Positions 5,354 through 5,761 of a stretch of 5,761 nucleotides of DNA are shown here, one piece after another (the stretch's first letter is position 1; each line of letters begins with the position of its first letter). The notes beneath the pieces were generated by a model. That model ran no database searches. It saw only the letters and a program-made list of their open reading frames with translations, and was not told the origin of the DNA. Where the stretch lies: the NCBI GenBank assembly GCA_019417145.1, contig DXVY01000117.1, forward strand, positions 1-5,761. Direction: 5' to 3'. The position numbers and the translations under genes were made by a program. The stretch comes from Clostridiales bacterium. Lineage in GTDB: Bacteria; Bacillota; Clostridia; Oscillospirales; Acutalibacteraceae.

Positions 5354-5761
5354 TGTCCTCACCCCGCAGCGCCGCGATGATTTTATCCTTAAACGCGGTA
5401 TTATCCAGATTCTCCTTCTCGATCTCCTCCAGCACGCCTTGATTGAGGATGACGATATCGTCGCACAGGTCCAGGGCCAGCTCCATGATGTGGGTGGAAA
5501 AAATAATAATATGCTCGCCCTTGATCCGCCGCAGCAGTTGCTTCATCTCGTCGGCCACTACCACGTCGAAAGAGGTCAGCGGCTCGTCCAGCAACAGGAT
5601 ACAGGGATCCGCAATAAAGTTGACCAGCATCTGCATCTTGTTTTTCATACCGTGGGAATAGTCCTTTAAAAGCTTATCCCGGTCGGCCGGATCGATCTTT
5701 ACAAAATCAAAATAAGCGTCGATATCCGCGGGGCGCTTGATCTTCGCCTTGTTGATATCCA
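5346..5761 (-). CDS. ABC transporter ATP-binding protein, C-terminal 137 residues (partial)
   Basis: The gene enters from the high-coordinate edge, so the N-terminus and Walker A motif are missing. The visible part, numbered from its first complete codon, carries the ABC signature as YSHGMKNKM (34-42, the YSxGMK form usual in ABC-2-type exporters), Walker B as CILLLDEP (53-60) with Asp58 and Glu59, a D-loop read as LTSFD (61-65), and the switch histidine His90 in FSTHIMELA. These residues bind and hydrolyse ATP at the dimer interface. The protein should sit on the cytoplasmic face and power the permease encoded next. Its TGA stop (5348-5346) overlaps the permease start by 8 nt. An in-frame internal ATG at 5648 is not the start, because the signature motif is already under way upstream of it. 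Confidence 0.93.
   Translation of the reverse strand, partial: DINKAKIKRPADIDAYFDFVKIDPADRDKLLKDYSHGMKNKMQMLVNFIADPCILLLDEPLTSFDVVVADEMKQLLRRIKGEHIIIFSTHIMELALDLCDDIVILNQGVLEEIEKENLDNTAFKDKIIAALRGEDNA

Noticed and set aside
5354..5362. GTG start for the permease at 5362
   Set aside because: No suitably spaced ribosome binding site; the ATG at 5353 has one and makes the common stop/start overlap.
1..5761. CRISPR arrays, tRNA or rRNA genes, insertion sequences, attachment sites, phage genes
   Set aside because: No spaced repeats, cloverleaf sequences, transposase or integrase motifs, or terminal inverted repeats were seen on either strand.

Overview
This window looks like chromosomal DNA from a fairly GC-rich Clostridia-type Firmicute (Oscillospiraceae-like or a related gut lineage). 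The evidence is the PNPase N-terminus, the 87-residue S15, a short Gram-positive-type FolE, a FolB-FolK fusion, strong AGGAGG-type ribosome binding sites and sigma-A promoters. The lineage is inferred from gene style only. Every supported gene is on the minus strand, so transcription runs from high to low coordinates.

Layout in transcription order. (1) 5761-3779: the 3' part of an ABC transporter ATPase gene, overlapping by 8 nt a gene for a roughly 12-helix permease of unknown substrate, closed by a strong intrinsic terminator (3727-3759). (2) 3726-3458: a gene-poor stretch with one doubtful 34-codon ORF (3593-3697). (3) 3457-823: a folate operon. A sigma-A promoter (3429-3457) and a structured leader of about 210 nt precede folE, folP and a folB-folK fusion, with 19 nt and 9 nt between genes. 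No good terminator follows. (4) 755-259: rpsO (ribosomal protein S15), with a near-consensus extended -10 promoter, a leader of about 145 nt that can pair with its own ribosome binding site, and a strong terminator. (5) 258-1: the leader and first 36 codons of pnp. The leader holds a near-perfect 29-position RNA hairpin, then a small hairpin that can hide the pnp Shine-Dalgarno sequence.

How the genes fit together. FolE converts GTP to dihydroneopterin triphosphate. The FolB part cleaves dihydroneopterin to 6-hydroxymethyl-dihydropterin and the FolK part pyrophosphorylates it. FolP then joins the product to p-aminobenzoate to give dihydropteroate. The phosphatase step (FolQ type), FolC and FolA are not in the window. 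rpsO and pnp are the classic ribosome/RNA-decay neighbours.

The protein-coding content is ordinary. The interesting signals are in RNA: three successive leaders (folE, rpsO, pnp) carry extended secondary structure. The pnp hairpin is supported by a strand asymmetry: three A-C mismatches on the plus strand become G-U pairs in the transcribed strand. I found no CRISPR array, tRNA, rRNA, insertion sequence or phage gene, and no clear undescribed protein system.
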